A DNA stretch of 64,000 nucleotides from Gaertneriomyces semiglobifer (Eukaryota; Chytridiomycota; Chytridiomycetes; Spizellomycetales; Spizellomycetaceae), in the NCBI GenBank assembly GCA_025558075.1, contig JAHLKF010000010.1, positions 434,001 to 498,000 of the forward strand. The letters are read 5' to 3'. This document shows positions 1-14,593 of this stretch, piece after piece; position 1 is the stretch's first letter; each line of letters begins with the position of its first letter. Below the pieces are notes generated by a model. That model saw only the letters and a program-made list of their open reading frames with translations. It made no database searches and was not told the DNA's origin. A program made the translations under genes and the position numbers.

Positions 1-3000
1 AATGACCATCATCCGTGCTAACAGTCTTTGCAAAACTCAATCCCCTCATCATCTGTCTAAACCGGGTATATTTGTTTCCGTTCTGTCGATAACTGGGACT
101 CAGCGACCAGTGGGACGCAGCCATGTTCAGCCCTTCCAAGCTTGGATTCTTCTCTTCTGGGGCGAGTCTGAGGATGAACAACCGACGGATGGCGGAGTAC
201 AAGAGTAGCACAGCACCAAAGGCCATCGGAATCAAAAGGTAGATCGGGTCAAGGTCACCCGATGTGACAAATATTGTGTTCATGAAGGGAGCATAAACAA
301 ATAGGAAAGCCATGCTACTGCCAGTGAAGATGGCCACCCAGGTTCGTGGGTTTTGTAACATGAACTTACCAAATGGCACATGTCGGGCTTTGCAGGCAAA
401 GAGGTTCCAGCATTGTATGATCAAGATGGACAAGTAAAACCCTATGGTCAGATATATCAGGACGGAGGCCGGCAATAGGTAAAATTAAGCCATACCGCTT
501 TGTGCTTGCTTCAGTGCTTCGTTCTGAGCTTCTCCGGGTAGGTAAGTTCCATCAGAGACGAGCAAAGGTGCACTGTGTGGCAAAAAATAATGTCGACCTT
601 TCTGAGCTCGTATCGCATCAGCTCCACTTATACCGTACGAGAACCATAAAACAGCGAAGAACGTCGCCAAGCCACCGCAACATTCTATGATTCCACCTTC
701 AAGATATGACCAGCTCATTACTTCTCCGTCGACTAATTTATCACCCACGACATATCCTTTGGTGAGTTCATTCCAGGCCCGGTACTGGGCCCGCCAGTAA
801 CCAGGTTGCGTTAACACACTTCGAACTTCAAAAAGAAGTCGAGTATACCGTGACCGCACGCGCGCCGCAGCAGCATCTGCAGCTTGCGCGCCCACGATGT
901 TTTTCTCTCGGATGTCGTCCATTAACAATTCCGCGTCTTCATCCACTAATCGATTCATAATACTATGCGAGTCGGTGAAGCGGGTATTTGCAAGAGGAAT
1001 CTCCTCAATTGAGCTTTCCAGATAATCACCAGATTCATCGTATACGAATCCTGCGTGGCCAGCCTCCGCAGCAGTTTGGCGATCAACATGGCGCCGTTCG
1101 GCATCGCGCCGCACTTTACGCGCATGCATCAACGCGTTGATTGAATCTTCCGTCACTTGCCTCCGTGGCGGCATCCGCATCATTAAGTCCGCATCCTCTG
1201 GGGGTTCGAACGCGAAACTGAGGGTCATGAACAATTCAAAGCCCAAATCGACGGCTAAGATTTGGATGGCGGTCAAACATTGTGGGATAGGAATGAGAAC
1301 GTACAGGAGATAAGGAATGACCTCAGCCATGATGTGGGTCAACGAATACTTGATGGCCTTTTTCAAATTCCAAAATATGAGTCGACCTTCAAGGATACCT
1401 TTGACTGTCGAGGCAAAATTATCATCCATGATAACCATGCCGGCGGCTTCTTTACTCACGTCGCTTCCAGTTTTGTTCATCACAATACCTAAATCCGCTT
1501 TGCGTAGTGCGGCAGCATCATTAACACCGTCGCCAGTGACACCCACAATGTGTCCAAGTGCTTGCGCACGGGTGACAATCTCCAGTTTTTGAGTCGGCGA
1601 GATTCTGGCGAAAATTATTTCGTCGTACAGCAATGCGTGCAACCAGTCACTATCAGTAAAGCGGGTGAGAACCGCTCCCGTGGCTATCAGACAGGAAGCC
1701 GCGTTTCTACGGGGCGGACGCGGTAGAGAGAGTGATTCAGATGTTGAGAGTCGAACAGGTTGAGGTGATGTAGCGAGGTTGATCCGTCGCGCAATAGCTT
1801 CAGCGGTCAATGGATGATCACCCGTAATCATGACTACTTTGATTCCTGCAGATCGCATTTTACCAACCGCTTCCCGTACACCTGTCTTTGGAGGGTCTTC
1901 GAGAGATATCATTCCCACAAAAGTCAGTCCATGAGTGGGATAATTGTTTTTGGCTCGGTCGAAGCGAAAGTTATCCGGAATCTTCAGTAATAACATGGCA
2001 AAGGCAAGTACACGGTGGCCTTTATCGCACATTGTCCCATGAGCGCGGAAGAAGGCGCTCTTGTCATTCTCTGTGATCGGTACTGCTTTTCCGTCTCGCC
2101 ACATTGTACTGCAACTTTCGATAGAACTACCATTCAAGACATATCTCGCATAAACGCTGATGCACCTCAAACTTACCGATCCCAGATGACTTCAGGTGCT
2201 CCTTTCATATACAAAGTCAGACCACCGTCAGGATGCGTTTTATTGTGAATAGTGAGGTGATACTTCGTGTCTGAACTAAAAGGTATTTCAAAGACGATGG
2301 GATAAATATCCGGTAGCTAATCAAGGAGCGCCCGTGAGTTGGTATGTTTACTTTCAATGTTCCCATTTGTAATGATCGGATACCTTATCAATGTTTGCAA
2401 GTTTTGATGCAGCCCACCTCAATAGCCCGGCCTCCGTTGCGTCCCCGAGGGCAACCCTCCTGTCAACCGGCACATCCAATCTATCAAAGCGGGCCCTCGT
2501 GCAGGTCGCACTCATATGCAGCATATGAGATACCCCGCTTACGTCCATTCTCAGCATTTTCTCATCAGGTGGACCGTCCTTTACAGTACCAGCGTACCAC
2601 ATGCTGCCATTGGAATATACGTTTGTGACAGTCATTTCGTTCAGCGTAAGGGTTCCTGTCTTGTCCGTCATCAATGTGGTGATTGCCCCCAAGGTCTCCA
2701 CTCCATGGAGGTCTTTCACCAGAACACTTTGCTCCTGCATCCGTCTCCCCGCAATACTTAACAGCATCACGACGGTGACAGCCAAACCCTGCGGTATCCA
2801 AGCAATCAGAATGCCAATGCCGAACGTAAGTGCGTAGTTGAAATTGCGTCCGCGGGCGAGCGCCACAAAAAAAAATATCAGCGCAGTTATGGTGGCAAGG
2901 ACTGATATAGTATGACAGAATCGACTGATCTCCGTTCTTAGAGGGGACCGTCTGTTTTTTTCTGATTTAGAGATAGTCGCGATCTGGCCGAGGGCCGTTG

Positions 3001-4244
3001 CATCACCTGTTCGCACTACAATGCCGTACGCTTCGCCGGAAACAACGACGTTACCATTGAACACAAGATTGGAAGCTTCAACCGCTTCCGCATCGTCCCC
3101 AGCACCATTCGGTAAGGCGCTCCTTCCAACGGGCTCGCTTTCCCCAGTTAAGCTCGACATGTCCACTCGGCAATCCATGGTGTGGAAGAGGACCATATCC
3201 GCCGGAACACGCCCTCCCGCACGGATGACTACAACATCACCCGGAACTAAATCTTTAACCAATACAGTTTGAACGCAACCGGCTCGTATTACATCTGCCT
3301 GTGGCGGCAAGAGCGTCTAATAAGGAAGTTAACGTATCAGTCAAATGCTGTTCCTTTCGAATGTTCCAAGGCAATAGCATACGCTGGAGTTGTACCGTAA
3401 ATGATGCCAGGACGGTTGCTACTTTGTGAAGCTCGTAAAATTCAATCCCCGCATTGAGGAACGAGACACCCACTAGGAAACAGCCTATGTACACCTGTAA
3501 CCGCCGCGGTGTCAGTCCAAGAGGACAAACATCCTCGCAGCCTTCCAAGGTAAACGTACATTCTCAAAGTAGTCCATAGGGTTGATGGCATAAGTAATTA
3601 AGTATCCTATTCCCGCTGCCACTAGGAGCACATTGAACACCGACGCCAGGCATTGTAGGAATTTCCAATACCAAGGTGTCTTCTTCGGGGGCGTCAGCAT
3701 GTTTGAACCATACCTGTCACGCCGCAATACCGCTTCTTCCGGGGATAATCCTACCGATTTGGACGGGTTCTTGAAATTAACGGATGTGGCGTACTTTGCC
3801 GACACATCACGAAAGGAGAGCCGGTGATCGTCCTGCCTTAAAGAGTCAGCACTTTTCGCATAACTTTACTTGATGCTTGCTTGATCAACTGACAATGTCG
3901 GTATCAAAGGCCGCGGGCTTGGCCACTCTTTCTGTCGTGCCCAACGCATGCTCGACGGCGCTCGGTTGTTCCGCTGCATCAACATCAGCACCAGTAGCAG
4001 CAATCCTCTCTTTCACATTGGTGGCAATAATATTTGCAGCATCCTGATTTCTTCTCGTGCTCTCCAGGTCAGTAGCATCGTTGTTGCTGAGAACTGATCT
4101 CCGCTCATTGAAGATTGCACCAAGTCCGGTCTTGCGTGGTTGTGATTGTGGTCGTGCACGCCCCTCCATTTTTGAGTCGCTGTCATGAACAGACACTTGA
4201 TCCTGAGACGTAGACGGTACATCTTCCGCGCTGTCTCTGCTCAT
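1..4244 (-). CDS. Type IIC (Na+/K+-ATPase-like) P-type cation ATPase, C-terminus cut by window edge
   Basis: An ATP-driven cation pump of the plasma membrane. The reading frame carries the phosphorylation motif DKTGTLT, the TGES-type actuator motif (SLTGESEP), the hinge TGDGVNDAAALRKAD and a cation-ATPase N-terminal domain, all in Na,K-ATPase order. Exons read on the minus strand as 4244-3894, 3832-3560, 3494-3396, 3316-2384, 2316-2177, 2108-496 and 441 to the edge; every junction is GT-AG and keeps frame. The start is the first ATG (4244), giving a polar tail of about 115 residues. Odd points: the M4 motif reads IPQGL where Na,K-ATPases have PEGL, M6 reads DLGFE, and an extra polar stretch of roughly 130 residues lies between M6 and M7 (about 1170-770). 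No beta subunit is seen nearby. It could belong to a fungal K+/Na+ uptake group rather than being a true Na,K-ATPase. Confidence 0.9.
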
Positions 4245-4575
4245 GGCGTCCTCAACGTTCAGCTTGCCGTTCTTACAAAAATAACGGGAGGGAATGTTTG
4301 GTCGCGCTGGTCGGAGTGTTACGTAATACACAGTCAGGTCGCGCTTCCGTCTTCCTAATAGCTCCCAGATCTCAGACTAGTTTCAACCTGATGCATGTAT
4401 CGAATATCGCATTACTTATACAGGCGTCTGAAGCTCGCGAGAACGATCGTTCGGACCAACAACTCTAGAGTTTATAAGGCACCACGTCAACATCACTCAA
4501 CATAGTCCACCATTAAATGGGTAGATAGAAGATAAATTGTAGAGTATGCATTGAAACGACTTTAAAAGTACAGCT

Positions 4576-5956
<1,381 letters not shown>

Positions 5957-6174
5957 CTAGACTGCAAGACGCCTCTACCACCAGCTCCTGCCGTTCTTAA
6001 TGGGTCCTTTCTGGCTTGATGCTTCAATGCTCGCATATCAAAGACTGGGTCACATGCAGTCACATGTTGGTCACACATATTCACGTGTTATCAGCTGACA
6101 GTCGCGCCGGTTCGAACTTCCGCAAACGCAAAGTAAGGTGGAGAACAGCCTGGGAAAGAAGGCGGACACCTAAA

Positions 6175-8879
6175 ATGCAAGGGACGCCGGCTGCCTCGAC
6201 CACAAGGGGGTTTTCCACTGCTGCTGTGAAGAGGTATGCCAGGAAAGAGCTTATTGAGATCCTCGACTCGGTGAGGCTCCAAGTTGCAGCGTGCGGCATG
6301 AGCGGCATGAGCAGACATGTGCGTTGTCAACATCCTTACCAATCCATGCATAGGTCCGAGGGAAAAAGGACCTCGTGTTGGATCCTACTCTGAGCGGTCC
6401 TCTCAGCATTATAGCTGAGTTTTCATTGTTGAAGGTCCGTCGTGTCTGTTACAACACAGAAGGGGCACCTGCAATCAACGCTTCTGAAATTGTTTGTAGG
6501 AGCATGGAGTGGAAAGAATATACTTGTTGTCGTCAGAACAGCTGAAGACAGACTGTAAATCCTTGATATACATTTGCAGGCCCACCTTGCAGAACGTGAA
6601 CGCCGTTGCGGGTATGCCCTTGCATCAATCATTGAACTCATCCAGACATAAGAATAATAGCCCATTATCATCTCAGCACAGATTAAAGCCAATAGTAACG
6701 CGGGTCGATCGTTGGATTACAGTCTTTTTTTTGTTCCGCGGCGAACCTTGGTCTGCGAACGTGTGTTGGAAGAAGCAGGTGTATACGGTGAGATCACCCT
6801 GGGCGAGTACCACCTGGACTTGATCCCTTTGGAAGACGACGTGTTGTCTCTTGAATTTGACAATGCTTTTTGTGAACTTTTCCTCGTAAGTTGACATCGC
6901 TGAGCTACCATTTTCGCCTGTCTTTGAAATGTTTCTATTGATTCGGGCGCAGGATCGTGACACATCATGCCTATTCGCCATGGCTCAAGCGATTATGAAG
7001 CTCCAAAGCATGTTTGGAATCGCCCCTCGGATAGTAGGGAAAGGCGCCAATGCCAAGGTTGGTGAGTATCATGCAATTACCCATGGGAATCGCCACTTTA
7101 ACGTTCAACGCTTTTTCTGAAGCTCTTATCAGACTTGCTGATGCGTTTGCGGCAGGAGCTTTTAGCTAATGCGCCAGATAGTGGTGCCGCGGAACGTGTT
7201 TTTCCCATCTATTCCGACATAGACTCCCTCATTATCATTGATAGATCCGTCGATCTTGTTACGCCCATGTGCACGCAACTCACTTACGAAGGACTCATTG
7301 ATGAGTTCTTTGGAATACGAAGCAGTAAGGCTGTCCAGTACTCACCCCGTACATACATTCCCACACTAACTCTTTGAATGGCCCATCAGCGTTCGTCGAA
7401 GTCGATCCTTCTTTCATCGCCGGTCCGTCGCCCACCGGAATTGCATCTGGCTCGACGGCGGCTGTACATAATAAACCGAAAAAAATTGCTCTGAACAACT
7501 CGGACAAGCTCCACGCTCAACTACGGGATCTCAACTTTGCTGTTGTTGGGAGTTCGCTGAGCCAGGCCGCACGACGGATTCATGATAATTATGAAGTGAG
7601 TGCAACACTTAAACTTGGAACGGAATGTACCCAATAGGATTCCAATTAGGCTTTAATTTAGGGTCGGCATCAAGCCAAGACTGTTTCGCAGTTGAAGAAC
7701 TTCATTGGAAAGCTCAGCGATCTACAGGCTGAGCATCAGTCGCTTCGTTTACGTAAGTTCGGCCGGATTCGAGCAACTAAGAGGAGCAGCCTGAACACAG
7801 CCATTTCCCTGCAGATACGGGAATTGCGGAAGAACTAACCAAGGCCACCAATGACAAAGATTTCAACAGCGCCTTAGAAGCTCAACAAAGTATAATTTCG
7901 ATGATCAGTTGACCCTACGGATGTTTGCTCACACCAGCGATTATTTCACAGACTTTGTGGCCGGTATTGTCAACAAGTCACATCTAGAGTACATTGAGCA
8001 CCTAATCGACAAGCAGGGGCCGATGACTCAAGCCGTGCGCCTGTTGTGTCTGCATTCTCTGGTAGAGGGTGGGATGAAGGCGAAAGCTTACGATAGCTTT
8101 CGCCGGGATATTGTGCAAGTACGAATTTGGAAGTCTTGTCGCGGTTTATAAGGCCATTACTTACCCGCTACGTTCAGGCGTACGGCCACAAACACGTACT
8201 TACGTTGCAAAATCTCGCCGAGGTTGGGCTGTTTCGGAAACAAACTTCAAGGGCGTCATCCTACCCAAGCATCCGCAAAGCGTTTCGCTTAATCGTCGAC
8301 GACGTAAACGAACATGATCCGAACGACGCGTCGTACGTATACTCAGGATATGCACCGATTTCAGTTCGACTTGTGCAAGTGGCTTGTCACAGAGATGTAT
8401 CGATGCCAATTTCGGCCAGTGGTGGACCAGGAAATCTCCAACAAGTCACATGGAAGGGGTGGGAGGAACATCTAAAGCTGTTACCCGGGCCTACATTTGA
8501 GGATCAGCAGACTGCAGCGGATCGCCGTAAAGGAACCAGAAGTACGCTTGATAACCTTGTGCGCTGTATCTAAATGAGACAACTCATCCGTTTGCTTATC
8601 AAGATTCAGATAGGCCCAAGACTACCCTTGTGGTGTTCCTTGGAGGCTGTACATTTACTGAAGTGGCCGCATTGCGCTTTCTGACCCAACGTGAAGAAGG
8701 TATTGAACTGTGTAAACTGCATGAATGTCCTAATTAATTCATACTAAATGAACATTTCTGCTGCAGGAAGGCGAGAGTTCATCGTCGTCACGACCAATAT
8801 GATCAATGGCTCTACTCTCCTGGACTCATTAGCGGACCGGGTACGACAATCTGCGCCTCCTAATAGTCAAGTACATTGA
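6175..8879 (+). CDS. VPS33: Vacuolar protein sorting protein 33 (Sec1/Munc18 family)
   Basis: The SM-family subunit of the HOPS/CORVET tethering complexes that guides SNARE assembly at vacuole and endosome membranes. Segments diagnostic of Vps33 appear in order across many short exons: ARKELIEILDSVRGKKDLVL, LDPTLSGPLS, SLFFVPRRTLVCERVLEEAG, DRSVDLVTPMCTQLTYEGLI, RLLCLHSLVEGG and VVFLGGCTFTEVAALRFL near the end. Joins reconciled by frame include DSV/RGKKD, LLK/EHGVERIY, NAVA/AQIKANSN (acceptor TCATCTCAG) and QQ/NFVAGIV. Start: the first ATG before the conserved helix (6175, MQGTPAAST). Stop TGA at 8877-8879. About ten introns; a few internal junctions near 7370, 7600 and 8560 are approximate. 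It converges on the kinesin gene, with only ~70 nt between the stops. Confidence 0.9.
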
Positions 8880-8947
8880 GAGTGCATTCCGAATGAAATA
8901 TATACACGCTTTTGCACGCAGTGCGCAATCAAATAGCAAGTGGCTGT

Positions 8948-11900
8948 CTACGTCCCACGGCCCATTCGCTTCATCAGCCCGTCTCTAATTCTGTAAAAGG
9001 CCTGAATGTCCTCATTTACAGACTCACCCGTTGATGATGAATTAGCATTAGGAATGGCGGGCAACGCAGTGTGCGGGGCGATGGATGCTGATGTATACGA
9101 ATTACGGATCTGTGCTTTTGGCGAAGACGGATGTTGCGGCGATGGGCTTTGCCAAGCTGCTTCCGCTGTCCTTAAATGTCCATTGGGTCTCGCATGCGGT
9201 AAGTAATAGGTTTGGGTAGAGCTCATGGAATCGCCGGAGCTGTGTCTGTATCGTTGCTCTTGCTGTCGCTGTGGTGATGGAAGGAATTGTTCTGCTGCTG
9301 GTGAAGCAGTGGCGGCTAGGGTGTAATCGGAATCTGGGGTGGAAGATCGATGCGGACGTAGCGAGGTGAGAGGTGTGAATGTACCAGTGGTCGGGTTCTG
9401 AGGCGGCACGCTGGGTGCCGTGAGATCGGCAGGATAGACGTACTTGGGCAGCATCTGTAAATGGGAAGTATTAAGGACAGTAGTATGTATCGCATATCAT
9501 GGGAACCTACACTGGGTACCCGTTGCATGGGATATGCTGACATTATTGTGGGAGCTATAGTGTGACTGTTGTAAGCTTCAAGGCGTCGCGATCTGGGCTC
9601 CTCCTCTGTCACTGGTTGCTTCATGGAAGACGCCTCGAGAAATGTTGTGCCGATCGTGTTGCCGATCTTGGAAGTAGACGGTATTTTTGATTCCTCTATC
9701 CGCCCTCTCGAATCGACGTCCTGCTGCATGTAACGTCTGCTATCGTAGTTACTGCCCAATTGGAGGGTAGAGTCTGACGCTCGTACGTTCGCATGAAAGT
9801 CCGGGACGTTATGCACATCCATTGAACTGCTATCACTCGATGCTTGCGATGGTGGAGATTCGGTGGCCAGGTACACATTAACATACCAATACTCAAAATC
9901 GCGGGTAAGCCGAAGTCTCGCTTGCTCAAGCAGATGCTGGAGATGCTCAATTTCGGATTTGAGATCCTTGAGCTGTTCGTAGGCTCCTTTGTATCTGGTG
10001 TGATGGACACATGTCAGCATGGCGATTTTACAAATGACTGCCCGTTTTCCCACGCTTACTTCGTGGACAGGTCGACAACTGTGATTCGAAGTTGCTGCGC
10101 GGCTTCATCATCCATTGTCTCGGACTGCAACCTAGCTTTCAAGGTTTCTGTAATCATTCAGTTGGTGAGTGACTTGATAATGCCAAACTATTCGCGCTCG
10201 AGTCACACATAACATACTTATTTCGTTTCTATATCCATTTGCCTTCTCCCCGAGTGCCTTCGCTTCGCCGTACTTGGTCTTAAGTAAGGATTTCTGAGAA
10301 TCGATCCAGTCTCCCGCGGGATAACCTTGCTTGAAAATCTCGAAAGCCTTAGCTTTTTCAGTAGTGAGTTGAGGCACGCCATTGCGACGAAGTGCGACTT
10401 GGTTGGTAGCTACGGCAGGAACTGGTTGGCAAGGAACGCTTGTCAACATCCACCATCCGCTCCTACCCTGGTTGTACTGGCTTGGCATGGACGATACCGC
10501 GCTGGGACCACCAAGCGACTGTGGTGATTCATCTCTCGTAGGTAGAAGTCCATTTTCAATAGGGTTGAGGGAATTGCTGCCTATCTCCGCGTTGGATGCA
10601 CGCTGATTCATCATGCCGACAAGAATATCTATGACGAATGCATTTCATTTCGTGAGAAGTGAGAGCAAGGTAAGATGTTTGTGGACCTACTTATTTCATT
10701 GTCGCGATGGGCAATAAGCTTGCGGAGTCGTTCTATTTCCTGATTGTCCAGGTTAGTAGCACCGTCCACTGATGAGGGTGGAAAACTTGAAACCGGTGAT
10801 GTTGACGTTGACGGCGGAATAGGGACACGCCCGGCAACTTGCTGATCTCGGCCATCTATTATGTATTGCTACGTTCAGTTAGTCAGCACGATAGTAGACC
10901 AAAACCCTGCAGGCCCGCTGGTTTCGTTCGACGGCTAACCTTCATAATCCGAAAAGCTTCGTTAATTTTGCGAAAATCATTAAAGATCAGAGCAGCATCC
11001 ATGGATGATTCGCCAATGTAATCGTCGACGGCTTGCTTGACTCTAGAGTACCGTCGCAAACCGCAAGATGATGGTCAACACCAGTATCGTACGGTTCATC
11101 GGCTACATAATGGACCTACTTGTCCCGCTCATATCCAGGAAGTTCTTCTCCTTCATGCTGGCCTGCCTCACCCCTGGCAATGGCTAGCTCCGCTTTTAAT
11201 CTCGTTACTTCGCGCTTTAGCTTTGTAATCACCATTCGCGGGTCCAACTCCTCATTAAGTGTTGCATTATTCGCAATCAATGCAACCCGCTGTGCAAATC
11301 GGCACGTAGAGATAGATTCCTACGCAAAGGGTGAAGCATGAGATACGAATTCTGTCACGAAGCGGCGAGAAGCGGTTGGCCGTCGTACGTCAATCAGCTC
11401 GTCTTCGACTGCCAGCGTGGCAATCATGGTGGTTCGACAGTTCCCGCCCAGAGAGTCTCGCAAAACACTAGTCATCATTGAGTTGCGATATGGTATGTGC
11501 GCTCGCTTTCCCAAGGACTTCTCATGGAGTGCAATTATAACTTGCTCGAGGTAGTGCAGCGACAGGTTAATATACTTTGCTTCCTTGAGCAGGTTGCCGC
11601 CAATTCCTGTGCGTCCGACTCGCTCAGATCTATGGAGCGCAAAATCCCGGTGTTATTTTTCCAGCATACTTACGACTCAGCATAGGACATACCCGGCCAG
11701 ATCTACCAAGTGTAGCTTTCCGCGTCTGATTTGTGCTTCCCCTTCGCGCCTGCTCGTGATAGAAATAATAAATAAACAATGACTCCGAGAGGATGCCGGG
11801 TTGGAAGGGGTTTCGGCGATCATTCTGGTCGTGTCTCCCACGAAGAGGAGGTTCAACGCTTCCTCTTCGTCCTTGGCAGGAATGTTGGCCAAATTGCGAA

Positions 11901-12796
11901 GATGTATCCGCCCTTCCTCATCTTCTTGTAGAGAAACCTTTCTTTTCGAGATCTATGTAAGTAGCGAATGAAATCCGGCAACAGCACTCTGGACACTGTA
12001 CTCACGGGAGATCTTCGAGTTTCTTGGCGTCCCTTGAATTGTCCAACAGGTCATATCCCACTTCATTGTATATTTCCAGGTAAGACACACTAACTTCATA
12101 ATGAAAGTCATGTCGCTAATACATGGCCGTGATGAATGGACAGGAACGCCTCAAACAGATGTGCTGTACGAAGTGTCACCTTTTGAGCTTCCTTGAAGAT
12201 GAACTGGAGCGTTCGTGGGATGAGACCACGGTCGTTATACCGTTCTGCTCCACCAGTAATGGTAAAGGTCTTTCCAGATCCTGTCTAAGAATTCATCGAA
12301 TCTTGGGCATGAGTATGTGTTTCGGTGGCGTAATGGGGTATTGAGTGTACCTGGCCATACGCGAATATCGTTCCATTATACCCGTCCATAACACTAATCA
12401 GCATCGTAATCATCAGCATTTTGCGTTGATAGAAATTGTAGATGAAGAAGCCACACTAAAGAGTCCCTACCTGGCAACAACGGGCTTGGCTATCGTATCA
12501 AAGACTTCTTCCTGTTTAGCATCCATGTCGAATACCCTGTCAAACTTGAAGTCATAGACTTCCCGCTGATTATTGATCATTCCCGCTGCCTGATCCTTTG
12601 GTATTCGGAACCCGACATGGTGTTGGTCCTGGTCTCCACTACTGCACCAGTAGCGTTCGGGAGTAATGTGGAGTTTGCTGTTGGGACGAGTTGGACGAAC
12701 GCGCGCATAGATTTGAATGGTAGAAGGAGACGCAGTGGGTGCATGTTTTTCTGGAGCTTCTCGCAAAGTACTGCCTTCCTCGGACGCTTGCATCAT
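8948..12796 (-). CDS. Kinesin-9 family motor, KIF6-like
   Basis: A microtubule motor of the kinesin-9A group, known from motile cilia and flagella. The motor domain is at the N-terminus: an opening strand ([12 protein letters not shown]), a P-loop region [11 protein letters not shown] that is split by an intron from [16 protein letters not shown], switch [10 protein letters not shown] and switch [11 protein letters not shown], then [20 protein letters not shown] before the neck. The C-terminal half is coiled coil with KIF6-like blocks ([28 protein letters not shown]) and ends in a low-complexity Ser/Pro/Gln tail. At least ten short introns. Start ATG at 12796 (a second Met follows at 12793); stop TAG 8948-8950. 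Some exon ends in the 9.9-11.3 kb part are not resolved. The gene implies that the organism builds a flagellum. Confidence 0.9.
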
Positions 12797-13332
12797 CTAC
12801 TGCTCCTCCATAAGTTCAGTTGGCAGCTTTCACCGTCCAAAAAACTGCTACGGGGAACGCGTGTGTCGTGCACCGAGGTCCGATCTGCTTATCTAAGGCG
12901 GCACGGTGACCGATCCACTGTGCTGTGCCACGCACGCGTCGTAGTCGGACTTTGCAGCGCAGATACGCGTAACAGTTGCAGCGTGTTGTATCCTGCCTTC
13001 CGCCCGAACATGCCGAACATGCCGCGTGGGGGGTATTCCCCGACCTTCAAATGGGCAATTAAGTTATAGCATCATGACTCGGGCGTTGACGCCATAATCG
13101 ACCATACTCTCTAGTATGTCTTGTATATAAGAAGCGTGCGAGCCCTTCTGGTGGTAGTTGCAGACGTTTATCCCGCTTGTCATGCTTTCGCTTCATTCCT
13201 CAACTCACTAAGAACCTCATATCGGGACCGTTGTGAAAACGCAAAGATACCACATTCGTCGAGGTAATACTTTTGCGCGCACTATCGCTCACAGGGCGAA
13301 CGAGAAGCTAACTTGGCTCACATGCTCACAGA
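12797..13332. promoter_or_regulatory. Divergent intergenic region with a TATA-like box at 13124
   Basis: This 536 nt gap separates the kinesin (minus strand) and the RGS-like gene (plus strand) start codons, so it should hold both promoters. A TATATAA sequence at 13124-13130 lies about 200 nt before the plus-strand ATG. Short open frames in the gap are not gene-like. No RNA gene is seen. Confidence 0.4.
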
Positions 13333-14307
13333 ATGCCGTTGTCAAACTTCACATCTCATGACGATCATAATGGCGACGTCGAGTGTCAGTTGATCGAACT
13401 GTACGAGACAGATTCAGTGTACAGCGACATCACTATTGCCAGTAGTGATGGTGATGCGCAAACTGCCTGTCAGCAATTGCTCTTCACTCGGGAAAAGTTT
13501 CTATCTATGATCTTTCTGGACACTTCAACGTACCGCAAGTTCCTCACCTTCCTGCAAGCGCGACGTTTACACCACTTTACAGACATCCTGCAGTTCCACA
13601 ATTCCTACACGCATCTTGCGCGCCTCCTCTTCTCGCGAAGATTGTCGTTATCGCCTAGTCGACCATCGTATGCTACATTACGGTTCCTCTCTCCGCAATC
13701 CCCCGCCGCTCCGCTTCTGTGCCTTCCAGCATATCTAGCGACAGAATTCAACCGCCTCTGGAGACAATATCGAGGAACAGTTGCCCATTTCGTGGACGGT
13801 ACGGTATGGAGAGGTGCGGACGAAGCATTGAAAAGGGAGAGTGTATGGTGTGGTGTATTGGACGAAGTGGTGGCGGGAGCTCTGGAAAGTATTTACCAAC
13901 ATGCCTTTTGGAAATTCGTACAAACGATCAATGCGACAGACGAACCATCGCCACCTGCAGGAACAGCCGGGCTGCTCCCAAAGAGCAAAATCCGGAGGAG
14001 TGTAGCGTATTCGTCTTACACGCCCTCCGTTGCCTCCACGACGTCCGTGTCGGCATATACCGTGCGGACTGCCTCCATGGATGGCTTATCTGGTCACTTT
14101 CCTATGCGCTCCTCTTCGCTTCGACCACCTTCGTGGCTGAAAAACTCGCAGGCCAACTCGGTATCAGTCCTGCCACGGGATTCAGGCATTTCAGTGTCCT
14201 CTCACATCAGTCATCCAGAACGACGGATTTCGGTTTCGTCGGGCGTGTTCAAACAAGCAAGAACAGAGTCGGAGAGAGCTAAGAAGGCGTTTGGTTTGTT
14301 TGGATGA
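13333..14307 (+). CDS. RGS-domain-like protein, single exon
   Basis: A 324-residue protein without introns. Residues about 50-200 have the spacing of a regulator of G-protein signalling fold: a YRKFLTFLQ segment near the start, aromatic and leucine-rich helices, and a final helix VLDEVVAGALESIYQHAFWK matching the closing helix of RGS domains. If so, it would speed GTP hydrolysis on a G-alpha subunit. The C-terminal ~110 residues are Ser/Thr/Pro-rich and likely disordered (many SVAS, SVSS and ISVSS blocks), a probable phosphorylation region. The ATG at 13333 directly follows an in-frame-free stretch, and the stop is TGA 14305-14307. The RGS call rests on pattern only; a plain hypothetical protein is the alternative. 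Confidence 0.6.
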   Translation: MPLSNFTSHDDHNGDVECQLIELYETDSVYSDITIASSDGDAQTACQQLLFTREKFLSMIFLDTSTYRKFLTFLQARRLHHFTDILQFHNSYTHLARLLFSRRLSLSPSRPSYATLRFLSPQSPAAPLLCLPAYLATEFNRLWRQYRGTVAHFVDGTVWRGADEALKRESVWCGVLDEVVAGALESIYQHAFWKFVQTINATDEPSPPAGTAGLLPKSKIRRSVAYSSYTPSVASTTSVSAYTVRTASMDGLSGHFPMRSSSLRPPSWLKNSQANSVSVLPRDSGISVSSHISHPERRISVSSGVFKQARTESERAKKAFGLFG

Positions 14308-14593
14308 TGGAATCAAGACACTTAGCGCTGCTTGTATACATATTGGAAGGGATGATTGGTCGATTCATGTATCATGTTTTTAGTGTCAGAGATGTCGTTC
14401 GGAAAAGTACAACCAAAAGTACAAGTTACGCCCTATAAGGACTTTGCTCACTGGGAGAATTAAATGCCGCCATGATGCTGCACGCCCTTTTTTAGCAAAT
14501 GATGCTTGTTCTTGAAACTTAAAATTATTGTAGGTTCCCAAGAAAACCATTGTGCATGCCAGCTGCACATCAGGCACGGGGCCAGCCGCGATC

